The position numbers and the translations under genes were made by a program. A stretch of DNA of 41,180 bases from Bradyrhizobium sp. NAS80.1 (GTDB lineage Bacteria > Pseudomonadota > Alphaproteobacteria > Rhizobiales > Xanthobacteraceae). Shown one piece after another: positions 24,866 through 31,641 of the stretch. The first letter of the stretch is position 1; every line of letters begins with the position of its first letter. The DNA is taken from assembly GCF_001908205.1 (NCBI RefSeq), contig NZ_LGHL01000140.1:17670-58849 (forward strand). The letters are read 5' to 3'. Under the pieces are notes generated by a model, which searched no databases, had not been told where the DNA came from, and saw only the letters and a program-made list of their open reading frames with translations.

Positions 24866-25234
24866 ATGTCTAGTGCTGCCGCTCAAGCCTACGCGCGCGT
24901 CGCGACTGCCACCTCATCCCCGCGAGATATTGAAGCCCAGGCACTATTGAAAGCTGCGAACAAGTTGCATGTCGCGATGACCGATCCGGATGCGACCTAT
25001 GCGCAGATGTCCGAAGCGCTGATTTACAACCGCAAGCTCTGGTCGATCTTTCTCAGCGAAGCTCAGCGCGATGAAAACCCGCAGCCATTGCACGTGCGGC
25101 AGAACATCGCCAACATCAGCGTCTTCGTGCTGTCCCAGACAGCGGCGTTGCAGATCAGCCCGCAGCGGGAGCACTTCAAGCCGTTGATCGAGATCAACCG
25201 CAACATCGCGGCGGGATTGAGCGGGCGCGCCTGA
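24866..25234 (+). CDS. flaF: flagellar biosynthesis regulator FlaF
   Basis: A 122-residue helical protein matching FlaF: 'SSAAAQAYARVATATSSPRD', 'EAQALLKAANKLHVAM', 'AQMSEALIYNRKLWSIFLSE' and 'QNIANISVFVLSQTAAL'. FlaF is needed for flagellin synthesis and secretion in alphaproteobacteria and acts together with FlbT on flagellin mRNA and protein. Here the two genes are separated by an extra small gene and a CtrA-type box, so they may be transcribed separately. The start has GAGGTGA upstream. Confidence 0.93.
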   Translation: MSSAAAQAYARVATATSSPRDIEAQALLKAANKLHVAMTDPDATYAQMSEALIYNRKLWSIFLSEAQRDENPQPLHVRQNIANISVFVLSQTAALQISPQREHFKPLIEINRNIAAGLSGRA

Positions 25235-25265
25235 GAGGACGTTCCGAGCGAACGGAATTCAAGCG

Positions 25266-25631
25266 ATGGCAGACATCTTTAGCATTCTGAGCAACAGCTA
25301 TAAGACGGCGCCAACGCCGTCGTCATCGAATGTGAAGTATGTTCCGGTCGATTCCACCCTTTACACGGGAACCTGGAAGGGCACGTACTCCACGGGCGAG
25401 AAGTTTTCGTTCTCCATCTTTGACGTTCAAGGGTTTCGCGCCAAGGTCAAGTACCAGAGCGGCACGGGTCCAATTCAGTACCAGGACGTGCTGATCAAGG
25501 ACAATTCCTTCCGTATCGGCGATACCAAGTTCCTGCTGAAAAAGGTCGGTCACGCGCAGATCAAGACGGTCGTCACCAATCCTGCGACCGGCGCGAGCGT
25601 GCTCAATACGGCCTACGCCGACCTGGTCTGA
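25266..25631 (+). CDS. unknown small beta-rich protein between flaF and flbT
   Basis: A 121-residue protein with no signal peptide, TM helix or cysteine. The sequence is rich in alternating hydrophobic and polar strands: 'KYVPVDSTLYTGTWKGTYST', 'FSFSIFDVQGFRAKVKYQSG', 'YQDVLIKDNSFRIGDTKFLL' and 'GHAQIKTVVTNPATGASVLN'. The pattern suggests a small beta-barrel or lipocalin-like fold and possibly a flagellar type III secreted protein. I do not recognise the family. It starts 31 bp after flaF and is probably co-transcribed with it, which argues for a role in flagellin or filament formation. Confidence 0.7.
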   Translation: MADIFSILSNSYKTAPTPSSSNVKYVPVDSTLYTGTWKGTYSTGEKFSFSIFDVQGFRAKVKYQSGTGPIQYQDVLIKDNSFRIGDTKFLLKKVGHAQIKTVVTNPATGASVLNTAYADLV

Positions 25632-25692
25632 TCGCGGCCGGACTTCGCATCGCGGCGTTCGGCTCACCGGTCAGCGTGCCGCGCCGGGGTAG

Positions 25693-25707
25693 TTAAAGTC
25701 TCGTTAA
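25693..25707. promoter_or_regulatory. CtrA-type box upstream of flbT
   Basis: TTAAAGTCTCGTTAA is a perfect TTAA-N7-TTAA site, followed by CCAAATCC. It lies about 200 bp before flbT and 61 bp after the unknown small gene, giving flbT its own probable cell-cycle-linked promoter and a leader of roughly 170-180 nt. Confidence 0.68.
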
Positions 25708-25908
25708 CCAAATCCGTTTACCGTTTGGCAACGGAAGTGGCTTGGGCCGCAAGCAGGACGTTCGAAGTGGCTCCTGCGCAGTCGGCGGTGGGATTCCATT
25801 CGATGAACCTGGTCAGCCCGCCGGAGCAGGAGCCTTTCATCTCTCGCTTCGTCGAATGGGCCAGCCGAAGACGGCTTGTTCTTGGTATGAGCGCAGGAGG
25901 TAACAGCG

Positions 25909-26295
25909 ATGGCGCTGAAAGTTGAACTGAAGCCCTTCGAGCGAATCATCATCGGTCAAAGTCTCATCACCAACTCCGATACGCGAACCAGGCTATTGAT
26001 CTCTGGAGAGGCGCCGATCCTGCGCGAGAAGGATCTGCTGACCGCGGAGACAGCCAATACGCCCGTGAAGCGGCTCTATCTCTGCGTCCAGATGATGTAC
26101 CTGGAGAACGATATTCCGAAATATCAGGAGCTCTATGTGAGCTTCGTCAAGGATCTGCTCGAGGCGGTGCCGAGCTTTAGAAAGTCGATCGAGGATGCAA
26201 GCACGCTGATTCTGAGCGGCTCTCTGTACAACTCGTTGAAGGAGATCCAGAAGCTCATCAGACGGGAGGAGGAGCTGCTGAAGCAGACCGTTTAG
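25909..26295 (+). CDS. flbT: flagellar biosynthesis repressor FlbT
   Basis: A 128-residue protein matching FlbT throughout: 'MALKVELKPFERIIIGQSLI', 'ISGEAPILREKDLLTAETAN', 'PVKRLYLCVQMMYLENDIPK' and 'YQELYVSFVKDLLEAVPSF'. In Caulobacter FlbT binds the 5' untranslated region of flagellin mRNA and promotes its decay until hook assembly is complete; in other rhizobia it can act positively. It has a strong AGGAGGT ribosome-binding site (25895-25901). It converges with the FlaG-like gene, 24 bp between the stops, and has a CtrA-type box upstream. Confidence 0.95.
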   Translation: MALKVELKPFERIIIGQSLITNSDTRTRLLISGEAPILREKDLLTAETANTPVKRLYLCVQMMYLENDIPKYQELYVSFVKDLLEAVPSFRKSIEDASTLILSGSLYNSLKEIQKLIRREEELLKQTV

Positions 26296-26319
26296 CTCTG
26301 CCGATCAGCCTTCACGACG

Positions 26320-26682
26320 TCAGGCGCTGCGATCGGTCGACAGCGGGCGTTCTGCATCGGCCTTGCTGAGGTCGAGCGCGTGGAAATAGGCACGGCGGCG
26401 CAGCATCGCCTCGTCCGGAAATTGCTCCACCACTTGGTCGTTCTTCTCGTTGACGACCTGGAAAACGAAGGATGCGGCGGCCTGGTCGAACACGACCTGA
26501 CGCGAAACGTTCTGGCTAAACTGCAGATCATTGCGCGCGGCCGCCCCAGCGTCGCTCGCGCCGACGGTCTGGTGCGTGGGCAAATCGGTCCGCACGGCAT
26601 CGTTCGCCGCCGCGCTCGACGTCGCTATGGGTAACGTAGCGACCGGTATCCCCACCGGTCGAATGCTGAAATCTGTACTCAC
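26320..26682 (-). CDS. FlaG-like flagellar protein
   Basis: A 120-residue protein. The C-terminal part 'FDQAAASFVFQVVNEKNDQV' then 'VEQFPDEAMLRRRAYF' fits the FlaG pattern, in which a conserved strand pair precedes 'IxQxP'. The N-terminal ~50 residues are Ala/Thr/Asp-rich and look disordered. FlaG proteins affect filament length. I chose a GTG start at 26682 because it follows an optimal AGGAGG at 5 nt spacing; an upstream in-frame ATG at 26736 lacks such support. It lies downstream of the flgN-like gene on the same strand across a 161-bp gap, so it may have its own promoter. Confidence 0.7.
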   Translation of the reverse strand: MSTDFSIRPVGIPVATLPIATSSAAANDAVRTDLPTHQTVGASDAGAAARNDLQFSQNVSRQVVFDQAAASFVFQVVNEKNDQVVEQFPDEAMLRRRAYFHALDLSKADAERPLSTDRSA

Positions 26683-26843
26683 GGCAGCCTCCTGGCTTTG
26701 CCCCCGAGTCAAATCCCAACCCGTCTGATCGCGCAACTATGGAACACCAGGATTAAAGGTCGGGTTAGGAAACGTACCTAACCGCGCGACGACGCAGCCG
26801 CGCGCTTTTTGCTAAAATTGTCGCGTGTTCTTGGCTTGCGCGC

Positions 26844-27341
26844 TCAGAGCGAGCGGCTGACCGCGAGCGGCGTGATGTGGCGCGGCCCGGGAGCGGCGCG
26901 ACGCCCGGCCGCCGTGTAGGTGTTCGGCACGTTTCGCTTCTGGATCTCGGCATTGACGCCGCGCACGACGCCTTCGGAGACCGCGTGTGCGGTCGCGAGC
27001 ACGGTGAGGTTGACCTGGAGCATTGCGCGGAACGCGTCGTGGTGCCGATGCAGCGTCGAGAGCAGCTCGGGCGCGGATTTCGCGAGGTCGGCCTGGTTCG
27101 CCTTCAACTGGCTGACGGCGCCGACATAGTTCCGCGACAGCTCCTGCTTCTGGCCCTCGAGGGTCATGGCCTCGCGGACGTTGCCGGCGCGAACGAGCTC
27201 GGTCTCGCGCTCGATCAGTCCGAGCAGCGAGCTCATCGCATCCATCAGGTGCTCGGCGATCTTGCGTGCCACGGCGCTCTCGGGCGCAGCGTTCGGGCGC
27301 GGCGCTTGCATCGGCCGGCGTGAGGCGTTGAAGTGGTTCAT
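26844..27341 (-). CDS. flgN: FlgN-like flagellar export chaperone
   Basis: A 165-residue mostly helical protein. The core 'LMDAMSSLLGLIERETELVR' and 'AGNVREAMTLEGQKQELSRN' then a long helix ('LLSTLHRHHDAFRAMLQVNL') fits FlgN, the chaperone that holds the C-termini of FlgK and FlgL before export. The C-terminal ~40 residues are basic and unstructured. It follows flgJ by 11 bp in the flgI-flgJ-flgN order usual in alphaproteobacteria. Assignment rests on helix pattern and position rather than a strict motif. Confidence 0.72.
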   Translation of the reverse strand: MNHFNASRRPMQAPRPNAAPESAVARKIAEHLMDAMSSLLGLIERETELVRAGNVREAMTLEGQKQELSRNYVGAVSQLKANQADLAKSAPELLSTLHRHHDAFRAMLQVNLTVLATAHAVSEGVVRGVNAEIQKRNVPNTYTAAGRRAAPGPRHITPLAVSRSL

Positions 27342-27352
27342 CTCGTTTGACC

Positions 27353-27733
27353 TTATGCCGTGCGGATCGTCTTCGCCTGCTGCAGGATGAGGGTGCGGTA
27401 GACTTCAGTAGCGACGCCGACGCCGCCGGCCTTGGCGAAGTTCTTGGAATATTGCTCGGTCAGCATCGAGCGCCACACGCCGGTGCCCGGCGTGTCGCCG
27501 AACGGGCCTTCGCCCTTCAGGCTCGAGGTCATCTGCGAGAACATGCTGTTGAGGAACATCGCCTCGAAATCGGTGGCGGTCTTCTGCGCCTTGGTCTGCT
27601 GCTGCGGCGAGACCTTCTGCAGCGCGGCGGCGAGCTCGAAATCGGGCCGGCCGTTGCGGCTCTCCACCGAGAAGGCGGAGTTCGAGAAAGCGGAGTTGAC
27701 GACGTGCGCGGTATTGATCATGCCGGTCTGCAT
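27353..27733 (-). CDS. flgJ: rod-binding protein FlgJ, single-domain form
   Basis: A 126-residue protein equal to the N-terminal rod-binding domain of FlgJ: 'KTATDFEAMFLNSMFSQMTS' and 'GTGVWRSMLTEQYSKNFAKA'. The muramidase domain of enteric FlgJ is absent, as is normal in alphaproteobacteria, where a separate lytic enzyme opens the wall. It caps and scaffolds the growing rod. Its ATG overlaps the flgI stop (TGATG), implying translational coupling. Confidence 0.9.
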   Translation of the reverse strand: MQTGMINTAHVVNSAFSNSAFSVESRNGRPDFELAAALQKVSPQQQTKAQKTATDFEAMFLNSMFSQMTSSLKGEGPFGDTPGTGVWRSMLTEQYSKNFAKAGGVGVATEVYRTLILQQAKTIRTA

Positions 27734-28857
27734 CACATCACCTCGATGTCGGCTTCGATTGCGCCGGCGGCCTTGATGGCCTGGAGGATGCTGATGAGGT
27801 CGCGGGGGCCGATGCCGAGGCCGTTGAGCCCGTCGACGAGCTGCTGAAGCGAGACGCCATTCTTGACGACGGCGAACTTCTTGCCATCCTCGGTGACGCC
27901 GACGCTGCTGCGTGGCGTCACCACGGTGCGTCCCCGCGACAGCGGGTTGGGCTGGCTGACCTGCGGGCTCTCGGAGATGGTGACTGTGAGGTTGCCTTGC
28001 GCCACTGCGACGGTGGCGACGCGGACGTCGCGGCCCATCACGATGATGCCCGAGCGTTCGTCGATGACGATCTTGGCGGCGAGATCTGGATCGACCTGAA
28101 GCTGCTCGATCTCGGTGAGGAAGGCGACGACGTTGCCCTTGAACTCGGGCGGGACCGAAAGCTGCACCGTCGAGGGATCGATCGGCTCGGCTGTCTTGAC
28201 GGCGAGATAGTCGTTGATCGCGGCCGCGATCCGCTTGGCCGTGGTGAAGTCGGCGTTGCGCAGCGCGAGCCGCACGTTCGGCAGTCGATTGAGCGCGAAT
28301 TCGATCTCGCGCTCGATGATGGCGCCGTTGGCGATGCGGCCCACGGTCGGAACGCCGCGCACGATTTTGGCCGCTTCGCCCTCGGCCTGGAAACCGGAGA
28401 TCGCGAGCGAACCCTGGGCGACCGCATAGACGTTGCCGTCGGCGCCGAGCAGGGGAGTGACCAGCAGGGTTCCGCCGCGCAGATCCTTGGCGTCGCCGAG
28501 CGCGGAGACAGTGACGTCCATGCGCGTGCCCTGGGTGGCGAAGGCCGGCAGGTTTCCGGTCACCATCACTGCGGCGACGTTGCCGGTGCGGATAGTGGCG
28601 CCGCGGATGTTGACGCCCATGCGTTCGAGCATCGCTTGCAGCGACTGCTTGGTGAAGGGGATGTTGTTGAGTGTGTCGCCGGTGCCGTTGAGGCCGACCA
28701 CGAGGCCGTAGCCGATGAGCTGGTTCTGCCGCACGCCTTCGATGTTGGCGAGATCCTTGATGCGCGAGGTCGCGGCTGCAGGCGCGACCGAGAGCGCCAG
28801 CGCTGACAGCGCGGCGCAGGCCACCCCAACGATTCTCACCCAACGAACGCCTGGCAT
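27733..28857 (-). CDS. flgI: flagellar P-ring protein FlgI
   Basis: A 374-residue periplasmic protein that forms the P-ring in the peptidoglycan layer. It starts with a Sec signal ('VRIVGVACAALSALALSVAP', cleavage after AAA). The mature part begins 'SRIKDLANIEGVRQNQLIGY' and includes 'GLVVGLNGTGDTLNNIPFTK', both FlgI signatures. The end 'LQQLVDGLNGLGIGPRDLIS' is also typical. I chose ATG 28857 because GGGGAGCAGAGG precedes it; an upstream ATG at 28908 would lengthen the signal peptide by 17 residues. First gene of flgI-flgJ-flgN, divergent from fliX as in Caulobacter. Confidence 0.95.
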   Translation of the reverse strand: MPGVRWVRIVGVACAALSALALSVAPAAATSRIKDLANIEGVRQNQLIGYGLVVGLNGTGDTLNNIPFTKQSLQAMLERMGVNIRGATIRTGNVAAVMVTGNLPAFATQGTRMDVTVSALGDAKDLRGGTLLVTPLLGADGNVYAVAQGSLAISGFQAEGEAAKIVRGVPTVGRIANGAIIEREIEFALNRLPNVRLALRNADFTTAKRIAAAINDYLAVKTAEPIDPSTVQLSVPPEFKGNVVAFLTEIEQLQVDPDLAAKIVIDERSGIIVMGRDVRVATVAVAQGNLTVTISESPQVSQPNPLSRGRTVVTPRSSVGVTEDGKKFAVVKNGVSLQQLVDGLNGLGIGPRDLISILQAIKAAGAIEADIEVM

Positions 28858-29066
28858 CCTCTGCTCCCCGAGGCTCCTCAAATCTCGGACCGTCTGCGAC
28901 ACTCCCATGACGAGCTGGTCCGACGCTTTCCTTGCGAGTGCTGTGCCAACGCGGGGCGGCGGGGGTAGGTGATTGAATGAGTTGAATAAATCTGTTGCGG
29001 CCGGCGCCAGCAGGTGTTGTCCCTGAGGAGCGAAACTGCCGCATGGCGGCAGATTTTGCCGGGTTG

Positions 29067-29081
29067 TTTACGCGCCGTTAA
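29067..29081. promoter_or_regulatory. CtrA-type box between flgI and fliX
   Basis: TTTACGCGCCGTTAA is one base off TTAA-N7-TTAA and is followed by CCATAATACC. It lies 46 bp before the fliX start, about 210 bp before flgI on the other side. Caulobacter fliX is likewise a CtrA-controlled early flagellar gene divergent from flgI. Confidence 0.62.
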
Positions 29082-29126
29082 CCATAATACCGCGAAGGTG
29101 AGGCATCGATCACCTGGATTGCTGCG

Positions 29127-29540
29127 ATGCGCATCTACGGACCGAACGGCACCACGCTTGGAACGCCGGCCAGCCAGGCCAGGCGGACGGGCTCCGGCAC
29201 CTTCGTGCTGCCCGACACCTCGTCGGCGCAGGAGACGCGGGCCGCAGCGGCGCCGAAGGCCGCCGCCAACATCGACGCATTGCTTGCGTTGCAAGGCATC
29301 GAGGAGGATCCGGTCGAGCGCCGCAAACGTTCGGTCGCCCGCGGCAGGACGGCGCTCGACGTGCTCGACGATCTCAAGATGGGGCTCTTGTCCGGCAATC
29401 TCGACGCTTCGACCGTGATGCGGCTGCGCGATGCGGCGACGAACCTGAAATCGTCCTCGGGCGATCCTGGCCTCGATAGCGTGCTCTCCGAGATCGAGCT
29501 GCGCGTCGAGGTCGAGCTGGCGAAGGCCGGGCAGGCGTAG
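29127..29540 (+). CDS. fliX: flagellar assembly regulator FliX
   Basis: A 137-residue protein matching FliX. It begins 'MRIYGPNGTTLGTPASQARR', has a flexible middle, then 'ALLALQGIEEDPVERRKRSV' and the helical C-terminal half 'ALDVLDDLKMGLLSGNLDAS' plus 'SVLSEIELRVEVELAKAGQA'. In Caulobacter FliX couples completion of the basal body to activation of FlbD, the sigma-54 activator of hook and flagellin genes. Its presence supports sigma-54/FlbD control of the flgE promoter. It is a single gene; the HxlR gene converges on it 4 bp away. Confidence 0.93.
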   Translation: MRIYGPNGTTLGTPASQARRTGSGTFVLPDTSSAQETRAAAAPKAAANIDALLALQGIEEDPVERRKRSVARGRTALDVLDDLKMGLLSGNLDASTVMRLRDAATNLKSSSGDPGLDSVLSEIELRVEVELAKAGQA

Positions 29541-29544
29541 CGCC

Positions 29545-29916
29545 TTACGCCGCTTCTTCCTTCTGCTGCGAGTCGTAGCGGCGCTGGGCGGCAAGCACGT
29601 CTTTCAGATTTTGTTCGGCCCAATCGCGCAAGGGATCGACCGCCGCCGCCAGCGTCACGCCAAGCTGCGTGATCGAATACTCCACTGTCACAGGCACGGT
29701 CGCGATGGCGCGGCGTTTGATCAGGCCGTCGCGTTCGAGCGATTTGAGAACCTGGCTCAGCATCTTCTGCGAAATGCCTTCAATCGTGCGACGCAGCTGA
29801 TTGAAACGCATCGGCTCCTCGCGCAGCAGCAGCAGGATCAGCACCGCCCATTTGTCGCCGACGCGATCGAGGATCTGGCGCGTGGGGCAGTTCGCTGCAT
29901 AGACATCGGGTTTCAT
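29545..29916 (-). CDS. HxlR-family transcriptional regulator
   Basis: A 123-residue winged-helix protein: 'CPTRQILDRVGDKWAVLILL', 'RFNQLRRTIEGISQKMLSQV', 'LKSLERDGLIKRRAIATVPV' and 'VEYSITQLGVTLAAAVDPLR' are the HxlR order. The single N-terminal Cys in 'YAANCPTRQIL' lies where redox-sensing HxlR members (HypR, QorR types) carry their sensor. It is divergent from the NmrA-like oxidoreductase across a region with two inverted repeats, the usual layout of an HxlR repressor and its quinone or aldehyde detoxification target. Confidence 0.92.
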   Translation of the reverse strand: MKPDVYAANCPTRQILDRVGDKWAVLILLLLREEPMRFNQLRRTIEGISQKMLSQVLKSLERDGLIKRRAIATVPVTVEYSITQLGVTLAAAVDPLRDWAEQNLKDVLAAQRRYDSQQKEEAA

Positions 29917-29956
29917 TGTCGGGTCCTCGCGATCCGTTCGTTCAGGCGCTTGCCGG

Positions 29957-29978
29957 TTACCTAGGCGTAATCAGGTAA
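29957..29978. promoter_or_regulatory. inverted repeat, candidate HxlR operator 1
   Basis: TTACCT and AGGTAA form a perfect 6-bp inverted repeat with a 10-bp spacer, 41 bp upstream of the hxlR start, a good place for autoregulation. Its half-site resembles the GTAAC/GTTAC of the second palindrome. Confidence 0.45.
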
Positions 29979-30019
29979 GCACAAAGTGCTCTCTTAACAC
30001 CAGCATCCTTTGAGATATC

Positions 30020-30038
30020 TAGTAACCATTAGTTACTA
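30020..30038. promoter_or_regulatory. palindrome, candidate HxlR operator 2
   Basis: TAGTAAC-CATTA-GTTACTA is a perfect 7-bp inverted repeat with a 5-bp spacer, 18 bp upstream of the NmrA-like oxidoreductase start, where it would overlap the promoter or start site. Many HxlR regulators bind short AT-rich palindromes of this form. Confidence 0.6.
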
Positions 30039-30055
30039 TAGCAAAGGAGCCTCCC

Positions 30056-30667
30056 ATGAAAATCGCAGTCGCCGGTGCCTCGGGCCGGGCCGGGTCGGTG
30101 ATCACCAAGGAACTGTCCCGCCGCGGCCACGCGGTCACGGCTATCGCCCGGAACCCCGAGAAGATCGCGGCCCTGCCAAATGTCACGCCCACCAAGGGGG
30201 ATGTGCTCGACCAGGCTGGTCTCGCCAGACTCTGGTCGGGGCACGACGTTGCCGTGAGTTCCGTGCACTTCCTGGCCAGCAACCCACTCAAGCTGATCGG
30301 CGCGGCGAAGGACTCCAAGGTGGGTCGTTATCTGGTCGTCGGCGGAGCCGGCAGTCTTGAGGTCGCCCCGGGCGTCGAGCTGGTCACAGCTTCCGGTTTT
30401 CCCGCCCAATACAAGGCTGAGGCGGAGGCAGGTTCGGCCTTTCTCGAGCTGCTGCGGCAGGAAAAGGAACTGAACTGGACCTTCCTCTCGCCATCGGCGC
30501 TGTTCACCGAGGGAGAACGGACGGCCAGGTTCCGGCTCGGGACCGACCAGCTTCTCGCAGATGCGAACGGGAAAAGCTGGATCACCTTCGCGGACTACGC
30601 CATTGCGCTCGCCGATGAGATCGAGCGGCCGGTCCATTTGAGGCAGCGCTTCACGGTTGGCTACTGA
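30056..30667 (+). CDS. NAD(P)H-binding oxidoreductase (NmrA/YwnB-like atypical SDR)
   Basis: A 203-residue Rossmann protein. The cofactor loop 'IAVAGASGRAGSVITKELSR' begins the protein; 'GHAVTAIARNPEKIAA' carries the Arg that usually contacts the NADP phosphate. 'VGRYLVVGGAGSLEVAPGVE' and 'LNWTFLSPSALFTEGERTAR' are characteristic of the YwnB-like group. Such proteins act on quinones or aldehydes or work as redox sensors. It has a good AAGGAG ribosome-binding site. The divergent HxlR regulator likely controls it. Confidence 0.88.
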   Translation: MKIAVAGASGRAGSVITKELSRRGHAVTAIARNPEKIAALPNVTPTKGDVLDQAGLARLWSGHDVAVSSVHFLASNPLKLIGAAKDSKVGRYLVVGGAGSLEVAPGVELVTASGFPAQYKAEAEAGSAFLELLRQEKELNWTFLSPSALFTEGERTARFRLGTDQLLADANGKSWITFADYAIALADEIERPVHLRQRFTVGY

Positions 30668-30749
30668 GCACTGAGCCGCCGCTGGAGCCTCGCGGATAAA
30701 CCTTCTTGTGCAAGGGCTTGGGGGCGCCATCTGGGCGATCAGGGAAATA

Positions 30750-30778
30750 TTGTCTGTCACAGGGCATAGCTATATAAG
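30750..30778 (+). promoter_or_regulatory. sigma-70-type promoter of dksA with GC-rich discriminator
   Basis: TTGTCT (30750-30755) and TATAAG (30773-30778) are separated by 17 bp. The sequence after the -10 is GCCCCGC, a GC-rich discriminator of the kind that makes promoters sensitive to ppGpp and DksA. The predicted start site falls at about 30784. Confidence 0.55.
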
Positions 30779-30782
30779 GCCC

Positions 30783-30811
30783 CGCTCAACGGGACCCCGT
30801 TCCGTTGAGCG
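30783..30811 (+). promoter_or_regulatory. 5' leader hairpin of dksA
   Basis: CGCTCAACGG and CCGTTGAGCG form a perfect 10-bp stem with a 9-nt loop, beginning at the predicted transcription start. No U-run follows, so it is more likely an mRNA-stabilising 5' hairpin or protein site than a terminator. The dksA start is 29 bp downstream. Confidence 0.55.
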
Positions 30812-30839
30812 AGTCGTTGCTTAGCTAGGTAGGCCGCCC

Positions 30840-31250
30840 TTGGAAAAGTTGAAAAACTATCGACCGACCGAAAAAGAGCCTTTCATGAACGACCGGCAGA
30901 AGGAGTACTTCCGTTTGAAGCTCCTCGCCTGGAAGGATGAGATCCTCAAAGAGTCCAAGCTCACCCTGCAGGCCCTGCAGGAGGAGAACGTGAACCACCC
31001 CGATCTCGCCGATCGGGCATCGTCCGAAACCGACCGCGCAATCGAACTCCGCGCCCGCGACCGCCAGCGCAAGTTGATCGCCAAGATCGACGCCGCGCTC
31101 CAGCGTATCGAGGACAACACCTACGGCTATTGCGAGGATACCGGGGAGCCGATCTCGTTGAAGCGGCTCGAGGCCCGGCCCATCGCGACGCTCTCGGTGG
31201 AAGCGCAGGAGCGCCACGAGAAACGCGAGAAGGTCTACCGCGACGAATAG
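30840..31250 (+). CDS. dksA: RNA polymerase-binding regulator DksA, reduced zinc-finger form
   Basis: A 136-residue DksA. The coiled-coil arm includes 'QKEYFRLKLLAWKDEILKES' and the acidic tip region 'NHPDLADRASSETDRAIELR'. The C-terminal finger reads 'NTYGYCEDTGEPISLKRLEA' then 'RPIATLSVEAQERHEKREK': of four zinc Cys only one remains, the others being T, S and A. This is the zinc-independent pattern seen in alphaproteobacterial DksA and resembles Pseudomonas DksA2. It binds the RNA polymerase secondary channel and works with ppGpp. The TTG start at 30840 is preferred because family members keep the 'NYRPTEKEPFM' N-terminus; an internal ATG at 30885 would remove it. It ends in a terminator and is monocistronic. 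Confidence 0.93.
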   Translation: MEKLKNYRPTEKEPFMNDRQKEYFRLKLLAWKDEILKESKLTLQALQEENVNHPDLADRASSETDRAIELRARDRQRKLIAKIDAALQRIEDNTYGYCEDTGEPISLKRLEARPIATLSVEAQERHEKREKVYRDE

Positions 31251-31255
31251 AGTCC

Positions 31256-31284
31256 GAGCCGCAGAGTTGCGGCTCTTTGTTTTT
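31256..31284 (+). terminator. terminator of dksA
   Basis: GAGCCGCA / TGCGGCTC form an 8-bp perfect stem with a 4-nt loop (GAGT), followed by TTTGTTTTT. It lies 5 bp after the dksA stop. Confidence 0.92.
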
Positions 31285-31641
31285 GGAACCTGGGCGCCGT
31301 TTCGCGCCACAACTAGCATTTTGCCTGCTGCCAGCAGCCGTGCGCCTCAACGCGCGAGCACAATCGCGAAAAGTGAATCGCGATCAATGGGCTAAGGTCT
31401 ATTCCTCCGAGCTCATGTGAGTTTGGATGAGAAACAGCCTTCACTTCAGGCGCGGGAGATTTTGCGAGTCGCATCAAAGAGATCGACCCGAATGCTGAGA
31501 CGCCGATCAAATTGCATCAAGTATCGCGGCAATCACGCCTCGCGCGTCGCTTGAGAGTTCCCAAGTGCGCGTCGCCATAAAGCTTTGACCAGCTCAATAT
31601 TTCCTTAAACGCAGGCACCACGCAGCGAAGGGAATTTGGCA
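31285..31641. other. intergenic region between dksA terminator and the SDR gene
   Basis: 357 bp without a convincing gene. Small frames exist but have no ribosome-binding site or family resemblance. The last 50 bp before the SDR gene are AT-richer (CAATATTTCCTTAAACG) and probably hold its promoter, and GAAGGGAA near 31627 is its ribosome-binding site. I see no repeat or RNA structure in the rest. Confidence 0.5.

Noticed and set aside
27734..29044. Long minus-strand frame joined upstream of flgJ, opposite in phase to flgI
   Set aside because: Only the part from 27733 down is the real flgJ; the upstream Arg-rich part is an alternative frame of flgI.
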